Of a DNA stretch of 64,000 nt, positions 26,281-34,476 are shown one piece after another. The DNA is taken from contig OZ242030.1 in NCBI GenBank assembly GCA_965205055.1, forward strand, positions 3,844,001 through 3,908,000. Reading direction: 5' to 3'. The first letter of the stretch is position 1. Each line of letters begins with the position of its first letter. A model generated the notes under the pieces. That model made no database searches and was not told where the DNA came from. It saw nothing but the letters and a program-made list of their open reading frames with translations. The stretch comes from CBDBBY01 sp965205055. GTDB taxonomy: Bacteria > Pseudomonadota > Alphaproteobacteria > Rhodobacterales > Rhodobacteraceae. The position numbers and the translations under genes were made by a program.

Positions 26281-26322
26281 TGGCGGCCATGCGCTTTAAT
26301 TCGAGAGCACGCATGGCCGCCA
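26281..26322 (-). terminator. Intra-operon hairpin between binding-protein and permease genes
   Basis: Thirteen bases (TGGCGGCCATGCG, 26281-26293) are perfectly complementary to 26310-26322, leaving a 16-base loop. The hairpin lies 18 bases past the stop of the binding-protein gene in the direction of transcription. No strong U-tract follows, so partial termination or 3'-end protection of the binding-protein mRNA is more likely than full termination. Such hairpins are common in binding-protein-dependent operons. Confidence 0.65.
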
Positions 26323-26339
26323 TTGCTCCGCAATCGCAG

Positions 26340-27326
26340 TCAGAACGGAGACATGCCGTAGTAGGCGTCCTCGCCGAGCACGCCGAGCACGGTTTCCTTG
26401 ATGGCCTCGGCATTGCTCGCGTCAATGATTGCCGGGCCGGTTATGATCGGCAGGACCGGCGTCATGCCGGTCTCGTTGTACTGGTAAAGGAGATCGTAGG
26501 CGAACGGCGCCTGGATCGGGAACTGCTGTCCGAAAGACGCGAAGCACTTTCCGGCGAGGATGCACTCAAGGGACGTCGGCGCCTCGTCCGAGGTCAGAAT
26601 GAGGACGTCTTCCCGGCCGAGTTCTTCCAGAACATCCGCCGTCCACTTGTGGGTAAGGGCGCTGCCGAAAATTATGTCGATGTCGGGATTTGCCTGCACA
26701 TACGACCGGATGACGTCCATTGCCTTCAACGGCTCCTCGCCTGTGGCGACCTTGTCGGCAGCGACGCCGTCCGGCATCGCCGCGAAGAATCCGTCTGCCC
26801 GCTGCTCCTGGCCCGCATGACCGAGGTGGCTCATCAGGTAGGCGACACGCCTCGGCGTGACGGACTTCAGCACATGGTCCGCCATGACAGCCCCGACGAT
26901 CATCTCGTTCGCTCCGACCCAGTTGAGGTACAGCCCCTCAAGCCTTTCGTTGTCTGCCGCAAGCGGCGGATGGGACGTGGTGGAAACGAAAGGAATTCCT
27001 TTTTCCGCGGCCGCTCTGAGGCCCGGCAGCATCGCGTCGACTGACGAGATGTGCATTGCGATCCCGTCCGGTTCGGCGTTGACGACCGTGTCCAGGAACT
27101 TCGCATGCTCGGCGGGGTCATAATTCTCCGGTCCCACGAACTTGATCTCCACATCCGGGTGGGAGGCCATGTAGGCTTCGCCGGCCCGGATGTGGAATTG
27201 GACGTTCGCGTCGGTCATTCCCCATAGGACGTGGTAGAAGGTGTATTTGGTCTGCGCGTTCGCAGCACCGGCGCAGAAGGTCGCGGTTGCGGCAACCGCG
27301 ACTGCTGCGTGCTTGAGATTCATCAT
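26340..27326 (-). CDS. Periplasmic sugar-binding protein of the ABC importer
   Basis: The 328-residue protein has a cleavable signal peptide (basic MMNLKHAAV, a hydrophobic core, then AGAANA-QTKYTF). It is a type I periplasmic binding protein of the ribose/LacI fold (Peripla_BP_4 type), with two lobes and strands such as DGIAMHISSVDAM near 88 and IIFGSALTHKWTAD near 222. It captures the substrate in the periplasm for the two permeases. The ATG follows GGGGAGAGGAGAG, a strong ribosome site. It is the first gene of the operon, divergent from a LacI-type regulator. The ligand cannot be told; sugars, polyols such as inositol, or purine-like compounds are possible. Confidence 0.9.
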   Translation of the reverse strand: MMNLKHAAVAVAATATFCAGAANAQTKYTFYHVLWGMTDANVQFHIRAGEAYMASHPDVEIKFVGPENYDPAEHAKFLDTVVNAEPDGIAMHISSVDAMLPGLRAAAEKGIPFVSTTSHPPLAADNERLEGLYLNWVGANEMIVGAVMADHVLKSVTPRRVAYLMSHLGHAGQEQRADGFFAAMPDGVAADKVATGEEPLKAMDVIRSYVQANPDIDIIFGSALTHKWTADVLEELGREDVLILTSDEAPTSLECILAGKCFASFGQQFPIQAPFAYDLLYQYNETGMTPVLPIITGPAIIDASNAEAIKETVLGVLGEDAYYGMSPF

Positions 27327-27451
27327 CGGGTCTCTCCTCTCCCCTTGTTAACCCTCGCCGTTCCGGGCCGGGATTGTCGCCGCGGAGCCGGGCACGACGC
27401 GGAGCCAGTTTAGTTCATGATGCAAAATGGGGCAATATTTTTCTAGATTCA

Positions 27452-27466
27452 TGATTAATTTAATCA
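27452..27466. promoter_or_regulatory. Candidate operator for the LacI-type regulator
   Basis: TGATTAATTTAATCA is a perfect 15-bp palindrome with one central base, in the AT-rich region between the divergent binding-protein and regulator genes, about 125 bases from each start. LacI-family proteins bind such dyads, though most prefer a central CG, which is missing here. The assignment rests on symmetry and position. Confidence 0.45.
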
Positions 27467-27590
27467 ATTATAGCTCATTTAACATCAAAAATGAATGAAC
27501 TATTGAAATTTGCGCTTTGATTCGGAAATATATGATGTATTTTGATGCAATACTGAGCTCGGCGAAGAACGAAATGAGGTTCTTGGAGGA

Positions 27591-28598
27591 ATGAGGCGAA
27601 TCAAGATCAAGGAAATCGCGCTGGAATCGGGCGTGTCTCGTGCGACGGTGGACCGAGTCCTGAACAACAGGGCAGGCGTGCGCCCCCGCACTCGGGTCGC
27701 GGTTGAGACGGCGATGCGTCGGCTGGCCGCGCCGGATTCGACGGGCGGATTCCGAGGCAGGCCCTTTGACGCGGTGCTGCGACTTGGCGGAGGAATGGCG
27801 CAGCAGTGCCGCGACGCGATGGCGTCCTATCTTTCTGCAGGGTGCCGACTCTACGACATGTTCCAGCAGGATGAGGACGCGATTCTCGCGCACATCGACG
27901 AGCTCGCGGAAGCGGCCGACCGCCCCTTGATCGTTGCAGTCAAGGACACAAGCCGGATGCGCTCGAGGCTGTCCAAGCTGCGGCGGGCCGGAAAGACTGT
28001 CATCGCAATGGTAACGGATCTGGCTTCGGATTCACGCGATGCCTTCGTCGGGATAGACAACCGCGCCGCCGGCCAAGCCGCCGCCTTCATGGTCGGCCGG
28101 TCGCTGGGGGACCGGCCCACGAGCGTGGGCGTAGTTCTGGGCGATTACGCGTTCAGGTGCCACCAGGACAGGGAAATCGGCTTCAGATCCGCCCTTCGCG
28201 ACCGGTTTCCCAAGGTCGTGCTGGCAGCAGAGGCGCACGGCGAAGACAATCCGGACCGCACGTACGAGGAAACCCTCGGCATGCTGCAGAAGCATCCGGC
28301 GATCAGCGCCATCTACAATGTCAGCGGCGGCAATGCGGGACTTGCCCGCGCCGTCAAGGAAGCGGACAGGGTGGACGACATCATGATCATTTCCCATGAA
28401 GTCAACGACGTAACTCTGCCTTTGCTGCATGACGGCGTCTTCGACTACCTGATTGCGCAGGATCCCGCCTTGCTGATTTCCGAGGCCGCGAAGATCGCTG
28501 CGGCGGCCGTCGGCGACAGCGCCGGTGGGCGCATCTTGGATTTTTTCGTTCACACTTGCTACAACATTCCGGAATACGCCCGCCCCTTCCAGCAGTAG
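27591..28598 (+). CDS. LacI-family transcriptional regulator
   Basis: The 335-residue protein has a LacI helix-turn-helix in residues 4-25 (IKIKEIALESGVSRATVDR) with the hinge-proximal VLNNRAGV next. The rest is a periplasmic-binding-like ligand domain (for example VGIDNRAAGQAAAFMVGRSL near 148-167 and a HEVNDVTLPLLHDG strand near 268). It is divergently transcribed from the ABC importer operon and is therefore its likely repressor. The ATG is preceded by GGAGGA at close spacing. Confidence 0.92.
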   Translation: MRRIKIKEIALESGVSRATVDRVLNNRAGVRPRTRVAVETAMRRLAAPDSTGGFRGRPFDAVLRLGGGMAQQCRDAMASYLSAGCRLYDMFQQDEDAILAHIDELAEAADRPLIVAVKDTSRMRSRLSKLRRAGKTVIAMVTDLASDSRDAFVGIDNRAAGQAAAFMVGRSLGDRPTSVGVVLGDYAFRCHQDREIGFRSALRDRFPKVVLAAEAHGEDNPDRTYEETLGMLQKHPAISAIYNVSGGNAGLARAVKEADRVDDIMIISHEVNDVTLPLLHDGVFDYLIAQDPALLISEAAKIAAAAVGDSAGGRILDFFVHTCYNIPEYARPFQQ

Positions 28599-28989
28599 CG
28601 CAAGAAGCCAGCGCGGAATTGATCGCCCGCAAGCTTTGTTCCGAGGAAATCCCGGACTGTTCCGCCCGGTCTTCGTCGGCAGGCATCGGCGACAAGTTGA
28701 GTGTGTCCGAATGCTCTCAGACGGTCGCCTTTTCTGCCATTGAGTTTACGCCGGAGCCGCGACGCCGCGGTCAATCTTGGAAGGGTGGCCGGCTTCGCCG
28801 CCTGCGACGCCGAGAGAGGTGAATTTATGCTGCCGGGATTTGCAGCCCAGAAAGAAACCCACGATGTTCGTTCATCGCCCGGAAAAATCGCTGCTCAAGG
28901 ATCTACCGGCCCGCAGGCCATCTCCCTGATCATTGCGGGACCGAAATCGCCCCAGCCTCACAAATCCTGCTCAGGCACTCCGAACAGCG
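28599..28989. other. Region without a gene
   Basis: This spacer lies between the convergent regulator and nitroreductase genes. I see no gene. The last 40 bases are shared with the flank of the broken nitroreductase copy at 20640-20682. Confidence 0.4.
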
Positions 28990-29580
28990 TCATTCGATCC
29001 GGCACGCTTCGCCGAATGCCAATCGCGGCCAGCGCGGCTTAAGGCTGTCGCGTATGCCGTATCCAAGATTCATCAGGAAATTCGATTTCCATGAAGTTCC
29101 ACTGAAGAACAGTTCATCAATTTTCGCTTGATTGAAGCCGGACATCGGTCCGCAATCCAAGCCGCAGGCCCGAGCGGCGAGAATGAAGTATCCTGCCTGA
29201 AGCGACGCGTTGCGCAGCGCCATCGTTTCCAACGCCGCTTCGGGCATCGACGCCATGCGTTCCGGATTGCCCATCGCGGGAGCCAGAACTTTGGCATGGT
29301 CGTAGAATTGCATGTCGAACGCCATTATGGCGACGACCGGCGCGGACCGCGTTTGTTCGACATTTCCTGGAACAAGCGCCTGCTCCACTTTGCCTTTGGC
29401 CTCCGGCGACCGGGCGAATACGATACGCATGGGGCAAAGATTGAAAGAGGTCGGGCCGAACTTCGCGAGATCGTAGATTCGCGTCAGCAAATTGTCTTCG
29501 ACTTCGCGGTCTTCGAAAGCCTTGAACGTTCGCGCCTGCAAGAGCAATGCGTCCAGCGAAACTGTTTGGTTATCGGTCAA
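28990..29580 (-). CDS. Nitroreductase family protein (malonic semialdehyde reductase-like)
   Basis: The 196-residue FMN-dependent oxidoreductase has markers of the small RutE/HadB-like nitroreductases: a LLLQARTFKAFEDREVED opening, IYDLAKFGPTSFNLCPMRIVF near 35-55, and GLDCGPMSGFNQAKIDELFF near 139-158. Family members reduce nitro compounds or 3-oxo acids using NAD(P)H. The start is TTG, 8 nt after GAGGAG; the nearer ATG opens only a three-codon frame. A degraded duplicate lies at 20683-21212, on the far side of the ABC operon. Confidence 0.88.
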   Translation of the reverse strand: MTDNQTVSLDALLLQARTFKAFEDREVEDNLLTRIYDLAKFGPTSFNLCPMRIVFARSPEAKGKVEQALVPGNVEQTRSAPVVAIMAFDMQFYDHAKVLAPAMGNPERMASMPEAALETMALRNASLQAGYFILAARACGLDCGPMSGFNQAKIDELFFSGTSWKSNFLMNLGYGIRDSLKPRWPRLAFGEACRIE

Positions 29581-30106
29581 ATTTCCATCTCCTCAACCCG
29601 TAGTTCCCGACAATGCTAATTTGGCCTGTCCCTTATCGCGAAGGGCGATAGAATTCGAGTCGGCGGGTGCAAGAAGCCTGCAGAGCATGAATATCGCCGG
29701 GCGGGTGCCAGTGTGGGAGGTCAAACTGCTGGAGTGCAATAGTTTATCGAAATCGGATGAGCGGGCCAATTTGGGTGACCTGTCGCGGGTGTATCCCATT
29801 ATTTAAGCTCCGCGCTTTCGTAGGTCTCTTTTGAGCACCCGACGACGCCGTGTCCATAGGGCTGGCTCTCCCAATCGGCCGCTCCTTCGCTCGGACCGGG
29901 CGAAGCGCGTCGACCATCGCCGAATTCGAGGGGATTCAAACTTTCGCCTTGACCAGTCGCCCTACGTGCGCCAGCCCTCCTTGAGGGTTGGCGGATACCT
30001 CGAAACCCAAGTTCGAATGACAACCGATGTCAGCGGTCCATCGAGTGCTATGAGAGATATTGGCATCCACACTAAATTTTCCCATCGGCTGACCCACCGT
30101 GGGTTA
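29581..30106. other. Region without a recognised gene
   Basis: Nothing here is secure. A minus-strand frame near 30078-29942 (STRWTADIGCHSNLGFEV, ending GRLVKAKV) is open and protein-like but has only a GTG start and no known match. Confidence 0.3.
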
Positions 30107-30598
30107 TCAGTCGTTCACATAGCGGACATCATTCCAAAGGTAATTCTCAAAATCGGCTCTTGAAATACTAGAATCTGGCTTAAGGGATTTATTTCTATAC
30201 CATCTGATTACATTGTGCACAGGAACCTTCAAAACATTCATATTTGGAAAACTTACAATATCTGAAAGAATAAACCCTTCTAAATTTTCAAGCATATCTC
30301 GAAATCTATCTTCGTTAAATTCTCTTCCCTCACCTTTTTGATTACTGGGATTGAAATACACACCACGGTGAGTGATCGATCGGGCCATCCATCTACGTTC
30401 ATTTGGATCAATCAGATAGTAACCGCCGCCAGTATTCGGCACGAGCTTCCAACCCGGATGATCATTAGCTAATCGGAAACCGATGATTAATGGCACGTAT
30501 CGACCATCAGTAAAAATTTTTTCAACATCAGATTCTTTAATTTGTAACGCCGCGCTAAGTTCGCCAATATTCCATTCCACGCTAAAGCTATTTTCCAT
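30107..30598 (-). CDS. AT-rich hypothetical protein
   Basis: The soluble protein is 163 residues from ATG 30598, which has AAGG about 8 bases upstream. A TTG ten codons earlier overlaps the AGGAAGG it would need, so I reject it. Features are an acidic and aromatic composition, a GWKLVPNTGGGYYLIDP strand-turn near 50-65, and a C-terminal NVIRWYRNKSLKPD segment. No membrane helix or catalytic motif is recognised. It is more AT-rich than its neighbours and solitary, consistent with recent acquisition. Function unknown. Confidence 0.65.
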   Translation of the reverse strand: MENSFSVEWNIGELSAALQIKESDVEKIFTDGRYVPLIIGFRLANDHPGWKLVPNTGGGYYLIDPNERRWMARSITHRGVYFNPSNQKGEGREFNEDRFRDMLENLEGFILSDIVSFPNMNVLKVPVHNVIRWYRNKSLKPDSSISRADFENYLWNDVRYVND

Positions 30599-31058
30599 CT
30601 GGTTTACCTTCTCATTGGTCTGAATCAACCTTCCTATATGGTGATTAAAAAAGCTAATGTAAACCGGGCTGCTGAATTATATGTGAATCGGTGTGCAAAT
30701 TTATCCCATTCATAGCGTGATCAGCATTCAAAACTGATCCCAGAAGAAGTGTGTTCAAATGTTCTTTCGTTGATTCGAGCAGGTGACATGGTAAGTGGCG
30801 AAGCGCGCGACAATATCCCGGGGGGGGGGGACCACCGCTGCGGAAATCCCTTCCTCGAGCCCCGGCCTCGTCTCTACTCGAAAGGTGCTGCGGCAGGTCA
30901 CGACGCTGCCGTCGAATTCAGCCAAAATCCGGTCGAATATCGAAAAACGGCAAATCCTCGGCCAGAAACCAAATTAAAGTTCGCTACAATGCCGCCCGCG
31001 AGGCCCCTATCGGCCTTTTCGGCGGCGAGCGTTGGACCCGCCGCCATTCGGAAACCTC
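30599..31058. other. Gene-poor region with an 11-base G tract
   Basis: Bases 30820-30830 are eleven consecutive G. The tract lies inside a 60-codon plus-strand frame (30795-30977, starting VAKRATISRGGG) that I do not recognise. The run could be a phase-variable tract or an assembly ambiguity. No other feature is seen. Confidence 0.4.
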
Positions 31059-31925
31059 TCAGGCCGCTGCGACGAGTAGCTTGGCCAGTTCGGTCGGCTT
31101 CGAGAACATCACTTCGTGGGAAGCCGCGATATCTACGAAAGCCGTTGGATTGGAAGGCCACGCTTGGTTCAGGTCTCCGACAATCGCTTCGCAGGTCGTG
31201 TCCACCAAGATGGAATCCTGCGTGCACCGGATGAAAGTTTTCTCCAGCGCTCCAAAGTACTCCGGAAAATCAGCCGTTTCGCCGTACATTGCCGCTGGCG
31301 CGTCCGGCGAAAACAGGCGCATGGCGGTGGCCCACAAGGAATCATCAACATCGGCCGCGAGCGCGTCCTTGACAGTCGCCAGCATGGCTTGATCCTCCGT
31401 CTTCGGGTCGATGCGCAGGGCTCCTACCACTGAAGCGTCGGCTGCAAGTATATCGCCGACTTTGGTCTTTGCCACTTGTTCTTCTAGGCTGATGTAATAG
31501 CCTCCAGGTTTTCCGGGTGTCGGAAGAATTGCAGCCAAGTAGACGAGGCCTGCAAATTTTTCAGGCGATTTTGCAGCAGCGAAAGTTATCGGCACGCCGC
31601 CCATCGAATGGCCGACGGCAATGACCCGGTCCGCACCCATCGCCTTGGCGCGGTCCGCCGCGGCAATCACGGCATCCGCGTAGCTGTCGATCCCGATCCC
31701 TGCGATTGGCGACAATTCCTTCCCGAAAACCTCTGGATCAAGCGGCCTGGAGCAGTACGACTCGGGAACCGCCGCGTTAAGGCCGTGGCCGGGCAGATCG
31801 ATTGCGATCGACATGTGTCCCGCCAGATTTAGCTCGGGCTCGACTCGACCCCAGCACCATGCTCCGTGCCAAGATCCGTGAACGAGCACGAAAGCTGTCC
31901 TTCCGGTGCCTTCTAGGCTTTTCAC
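31059..31925 (-). CDS. Alpha/beta hydrolase (esterase-like)
   Basis: The 288-residue alpha/beta-hydrolase has an oxyanion-hole motif VHGSWHGAWCW near 15-25, a DLPGHG turn near 43, the nucleophile elbow GHSMGG near 104-109, and a late His in IAASHEVMFSKP near 270. This pattern matches the plant SABP2/EstC-type hydrolases of small esters. The protein is cytosolic, with no signal peptide. The start is GTG behind GAGGAG at 8-base spacing; the nearer ATG opens only two codons. It stands alone between two spacers. The substrate cannot be told. Confidence 0.87.
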   Translation of the reverse strand: MKSLEGTGRTAFVLVHGSWHGAWCWGRVEPELNLAGHMSIAIDLPGHGLNAAVPESYCSRPLDPEVFGKELSPIAGIGIDSYADAVIAAADRAKAMGADRVIAVGHSMGGVPITFAAAKSPEKFAGLVYLAAILPTPGKPGGYYISLEEQVAKTKVGDILAADASVVGALRIDPKTEDQAMLATVKDALAADVDDSLWATAMRLFSPDAPAAMYGETADFPEYFGALEKTFIRCTQDSILVDTTCEAIVGDLNQAWPSNPTAFVDIAASHEVMFSKPTELAKLLVAAA

Positions 31926-32195
31926 GACATTCTCCTCTTGCCAGTTTTCCGGGCAGCAAGTTTAGACGATTGCGCCGACAGTTCAAATGCAGTTTTCGAG
32001 CCGACTGAAATTGCGCCATCTTGGCTTTGTTGAGCAGTGCTTCAGCGGCTGTTTCATCTGGGAATATTTCAAGCAGATCCTGGAACGGCATGTCATTGCA
32101 AAAGGATCTTGTGAGGTCGTTCTTGATGGATCTTTATCGTTCTGATCATGATGATTAATTTCCGATTTGGTTGCAGCGTCAAGTGCATAATTCCT
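31926..32195. other. Intergenic region
   Basis: This region lies upstream of the esterase gene and downstream of the SDR gene. No gene is seen; the stretch 32110-32170 is AT-rich and may hold the esterase promoter. Confidence 0.3.
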
Positions 32196-32975
32196 TCAAA
32201 CTAGAGCCGGATAGGAGCCGCCGTCTAGCCGCAAGTTCTGGCCTGAAATATATCCCGCATGGGCGCTGCACAGAAACGCGAATGCCGAACCGAATTCTTC
32301 TGTCCGGCCGAGACGCTTGGCCGCGATCGATTGGACTTGCAGACGGCGCGCCTCTTCGTAGGTCACATTCTCCCGTACCATTGCTGCTTTCGCTAGGTTT
32401 CTTTGACGCTGGGTATCGAACCTCTCGGGCAGCATATTGTTGATGGTGACGTTGTGTTTCGCGACATCGAAAGAAAGCGCTTTCAGCGAGGCGGTCAGGC
32501 CGGCGCGCGCGCCGGACGAAAGCGTTTGGTGAGGTCTCGGCGTCGTGACCATTGCGGATGTGATGTTGACGATTCGACCGAACCCTTTTTCCACCATGCT
32601 CGGCAACACGCCATGAACCAGTTGCAGGGGCGCCACCATGTTGCTTGCAAGGACGTCCGTCCAGTCGTCCAAGCTCGTGTCCATGAAAAGCTTCGGCTTG
32701 GGCCCGCCGCTGTTGTTCAGCAGGATATCCGGTTCCGGGCATCGTGCCAGAAGCGCTTCGCGACCGTCTTGGGTCGAAATGTCCGCCGCGACCGAATCCA
32801 CGGATGAATTCGAGAGCGCTGCCAATTCATCGGCCGCGCGTTTCAGCTTGTCCGGATCCCTGCCGTTTATGACGACATTGACGCCCTCAGCAGCCAGCGC
32901 CTTGGCGCAAGCGAGACCAAGACCGGATGACGATGCGCAAAGCAAGGCTTTGCGGCCTGAAATTCCCAAATCCAT
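32196..32975 (-). CDS. SDR-family oxidoreductase lacking the canonical active-site Tyr
   Basis: This protein of about 259 residues is a FabG-like short-chain dehydrogenase: a cofactor loop ASSSGLGLACAKALA near 15-29, NNSGG near 87, and a NITSAM strand near 136 with the catalytic Ser. Where the family has Y-x-x-x-K, this sequence reads LSSGARAGLTASLK, with Ser-Ser-Gly replacing Tyr and no matching Lys at the expected spacing. That variant is known among FabG-like proteins of uncertain activity. ATG 32975 has GAGG at proper spacing, so I prefer it over the TTG two codons upstream. No operon partner is seen. Confidence 0.85.
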   Translation of the reverse strand: MDLGISGRKALLCASSSGLGLACAKALAAEGVNVVINGRDPDKLKRAADELAALSNSSVDSVAADISTQDGREALLARCPEPDILLNNSGGPKPKLFMDTSLDDWTDVLASNMVAPLQLVHGVLPSMVEKGFGRIVNITSAMVTTPRPHQTLSSGARAGLTASLKALSFDVAKHNVTINNMLPERFDTQRQRNLAKAAMVRENVTYEEARRLQVQSIAAKRLGRTEEFGSAFAFLCSAHAGYISGQNLRLDGGSYPALV

Positions 32976-33143
32976 ATTCAAACCTCACTTGGATGCCGGT
33001 CGTAATCATGGCACTGGTTTCAATACCGCGCTGGCTCTTGAAAACCTCTTGGCTGTCGGCCGCCGAACCGATTTGCCTCTTGCTGTTGCCGGTACCTCGA
33101 TCTCCGTTGAGCAGACTTGCGCTCGGAACAGCATATGTTGGCG

Positions 33144-34379
33144 CTATTGCCGCCGCAATACGACAATCCTGTTGGTGTTGGTGCCTCTGGACCCATTGGT
33201 CACGCCCCAGCAGTTCGCAGTCTTCGTGAATTCCTGGTCGTTGACCAGCACTCCGAGCCGATCGAAAGGCAGCTGCGCCGCGGCTTGCCAAACCAGCCGC
33301 TCCAACAAGACGGTATTTTTGCGCACTTCGCCGACCTCGAACGCGACATGCCCTCCGGGCTTCAATATTCTGGACAGCTCGGCGAGCACGTTCCGGACCA
33401 TTTCGGTCCAGGCATCAGTTGTCCGATGTCTCGAAATCTTGACTTCGTCCGTGTCGATGCCGGCGAACCAGCACCGAAGCCAGTTGTCCGTAGCATAGTC
33501 CACGATGTCCAAAAATGGAGGAGAAGTCACGACGAGATCGATGCTTGCATCGGCGATCTCCGGCGTGTCCCACGCATCGCGGCAAAGAAACTTGTGTTCG
33601 ACTTGATGGTTTGCCGGGTCGTCGCGCAGCAAAGATATGGATTTTTTCAGAATCAGACGAGGCAAATCTTTAGGCTCAGGCGACGAATTGAGGCGTTCAT
33701 TGATTTTGATCTGCGATGCCACGGATACGGCCTGGTTCGGCGGCATCGACCTCCCTGAAAAAAATCCGTCCGAATGTCCGGAAAGCCTGCTGATCGCCAC
33801 CATGCGGATCCAGTCCGCCACCCGTCCAGTTTCGGTCGGCTGGTCCGTTCCGTTTGCTGCGATCCAACTCCGCAAGCTGTTCAGCGCGGAAAGCGTCGTC
33901 GGGTGGTAGAATGCAAGCAGTTCCTCCGGTTCCGCTGCCGCGCATTCGAAATCGATGCTCAACAACGCACGCTGCAATTCCGGAATATCGATATGATTCA
34001 GGCGAGGCCGGACCAGCATTGCGGAAAGCGGATTGATGTCGTTTCCGATGGCCGCCCGATCCATGATCGCGGCTTGGAGCGGCGTTGTGCCGCGCCCCAT
34101 GAATGGATCGTATACCGTGTCGCCGGGAGCCGTCAGCCGGGATATGAAGAATTCCGGGAGCTGCGCCTTGAAGCACGCCCGGTAGGACACTTCATGCAAT
34201 GAGTGAGACTGGCGTTGAGATGAAGTCCAATACTCGTTGTAAAAATAAGGTATTCCTTCGTCCTTGATGCAGCGGGTTTCCTGACCGCAGTCGGCGAAGC
34301 TCCTGATGCCGTCGATGAAGCCGTCCCTGTCCGGGGCGCTGTCGTTCCAAAGAAGCGATGTCAGGGCGGAGACGGTCAT
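33144..34379 (-). CDS. Orphan beta-group DNA methyltransferase (N4/N6)
   Basis: The 411-residue aminomethyltransferase has the two expected blocks: the SAM site DPFMGRGTTPLQAA near 90-103 and the catalytic motif VTSPPFLDIVDYA near 281-293, then a LKPGGHVAFEVG strand near 340. SPPF fits a cytosine-N4 or adenine-N6 enzyme. No restriction gene is adjacent, so it is an orphan. Its ATG overlaps the stop of a 32-codon ORF that itself starts 2 nt after the yggS stop. It is therefore probably translated from the yggS transcript. An orphan methyltransferase in a core-gene operon could have a regulatory role or be a restriction-modification remnant. Confidence 0.88.
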   Translation of the reverse strand: MTVSALTSLLWNDSAPDRDGFIDGIRSFADCGQETRCIKDEGIPYFYNEYWTSSQRQSHSLHEVSYRACFKAQLPEFFISRLTAPGDTVYDPFMGRGTTPLQAAIMDRAAIGNDINPLSAMLVRPRLNHIDIPELQRALLSIDFECAAAEPEELLAFYHPTTLSALNSLRSWIAANGTDQPTETGRVADWIRMVAISRLSGHSDGFFSGRSMPPNQAVSVASQIKINERLNSSPEPKDLPRLILKKSISLLRDDPANHQVEHKFLCRDAWDTPEIADASIDLVVTSPPFLDIVDYATDNWLRCWFAGIDTDEVKISRHRTTDAWTEMVRNVLAELSRILKPGGHVAFEVGEVRKNTVLLERLVWQAAAQLPFDRLGVLVNDQEFTKTANCWGVTNGSRGTNTNRIVVLRRQ

Positions 34380-34474
34380 GTTTTCGGAAGGCGGTCTGCG
34401 TTTGCGGGATCAATGTTCCGCTGATCGAATTGGGTCTTGATCTTCGCAAGGTCGTTTGAAGTGTCATGAGGCAT
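34376..34474 (-). CDS. 32-residue ORF linking yggS and the DNA methyltransferase
   Basis: ATG 34474 lies 2 bases after the yggS TGA, and the TGA overlaps the methyltransferase ATG by 4 bp. The peptide (MPHDTSNDLAKIKTQFDQRN, ending ADRLPKT) is polar and likely helical. The packing is what a coupled small gene looks like, but it is too short to judge by sequence alone. It may be a real microprotein, a translational coupler, or chance. Confidence 0.45.
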   Translation of the reverse strand: MPHDTSNDLAKIKTQFDQRNIDPANADRLPKT

Positions 34475-34476
34475 CG

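Noticed and set aside
27468..27893. 141-codon frame antisense to the LacI-type gene start
   Set aside because: It overlaps the well-supported helix-turn-helix coding region and the operator region.
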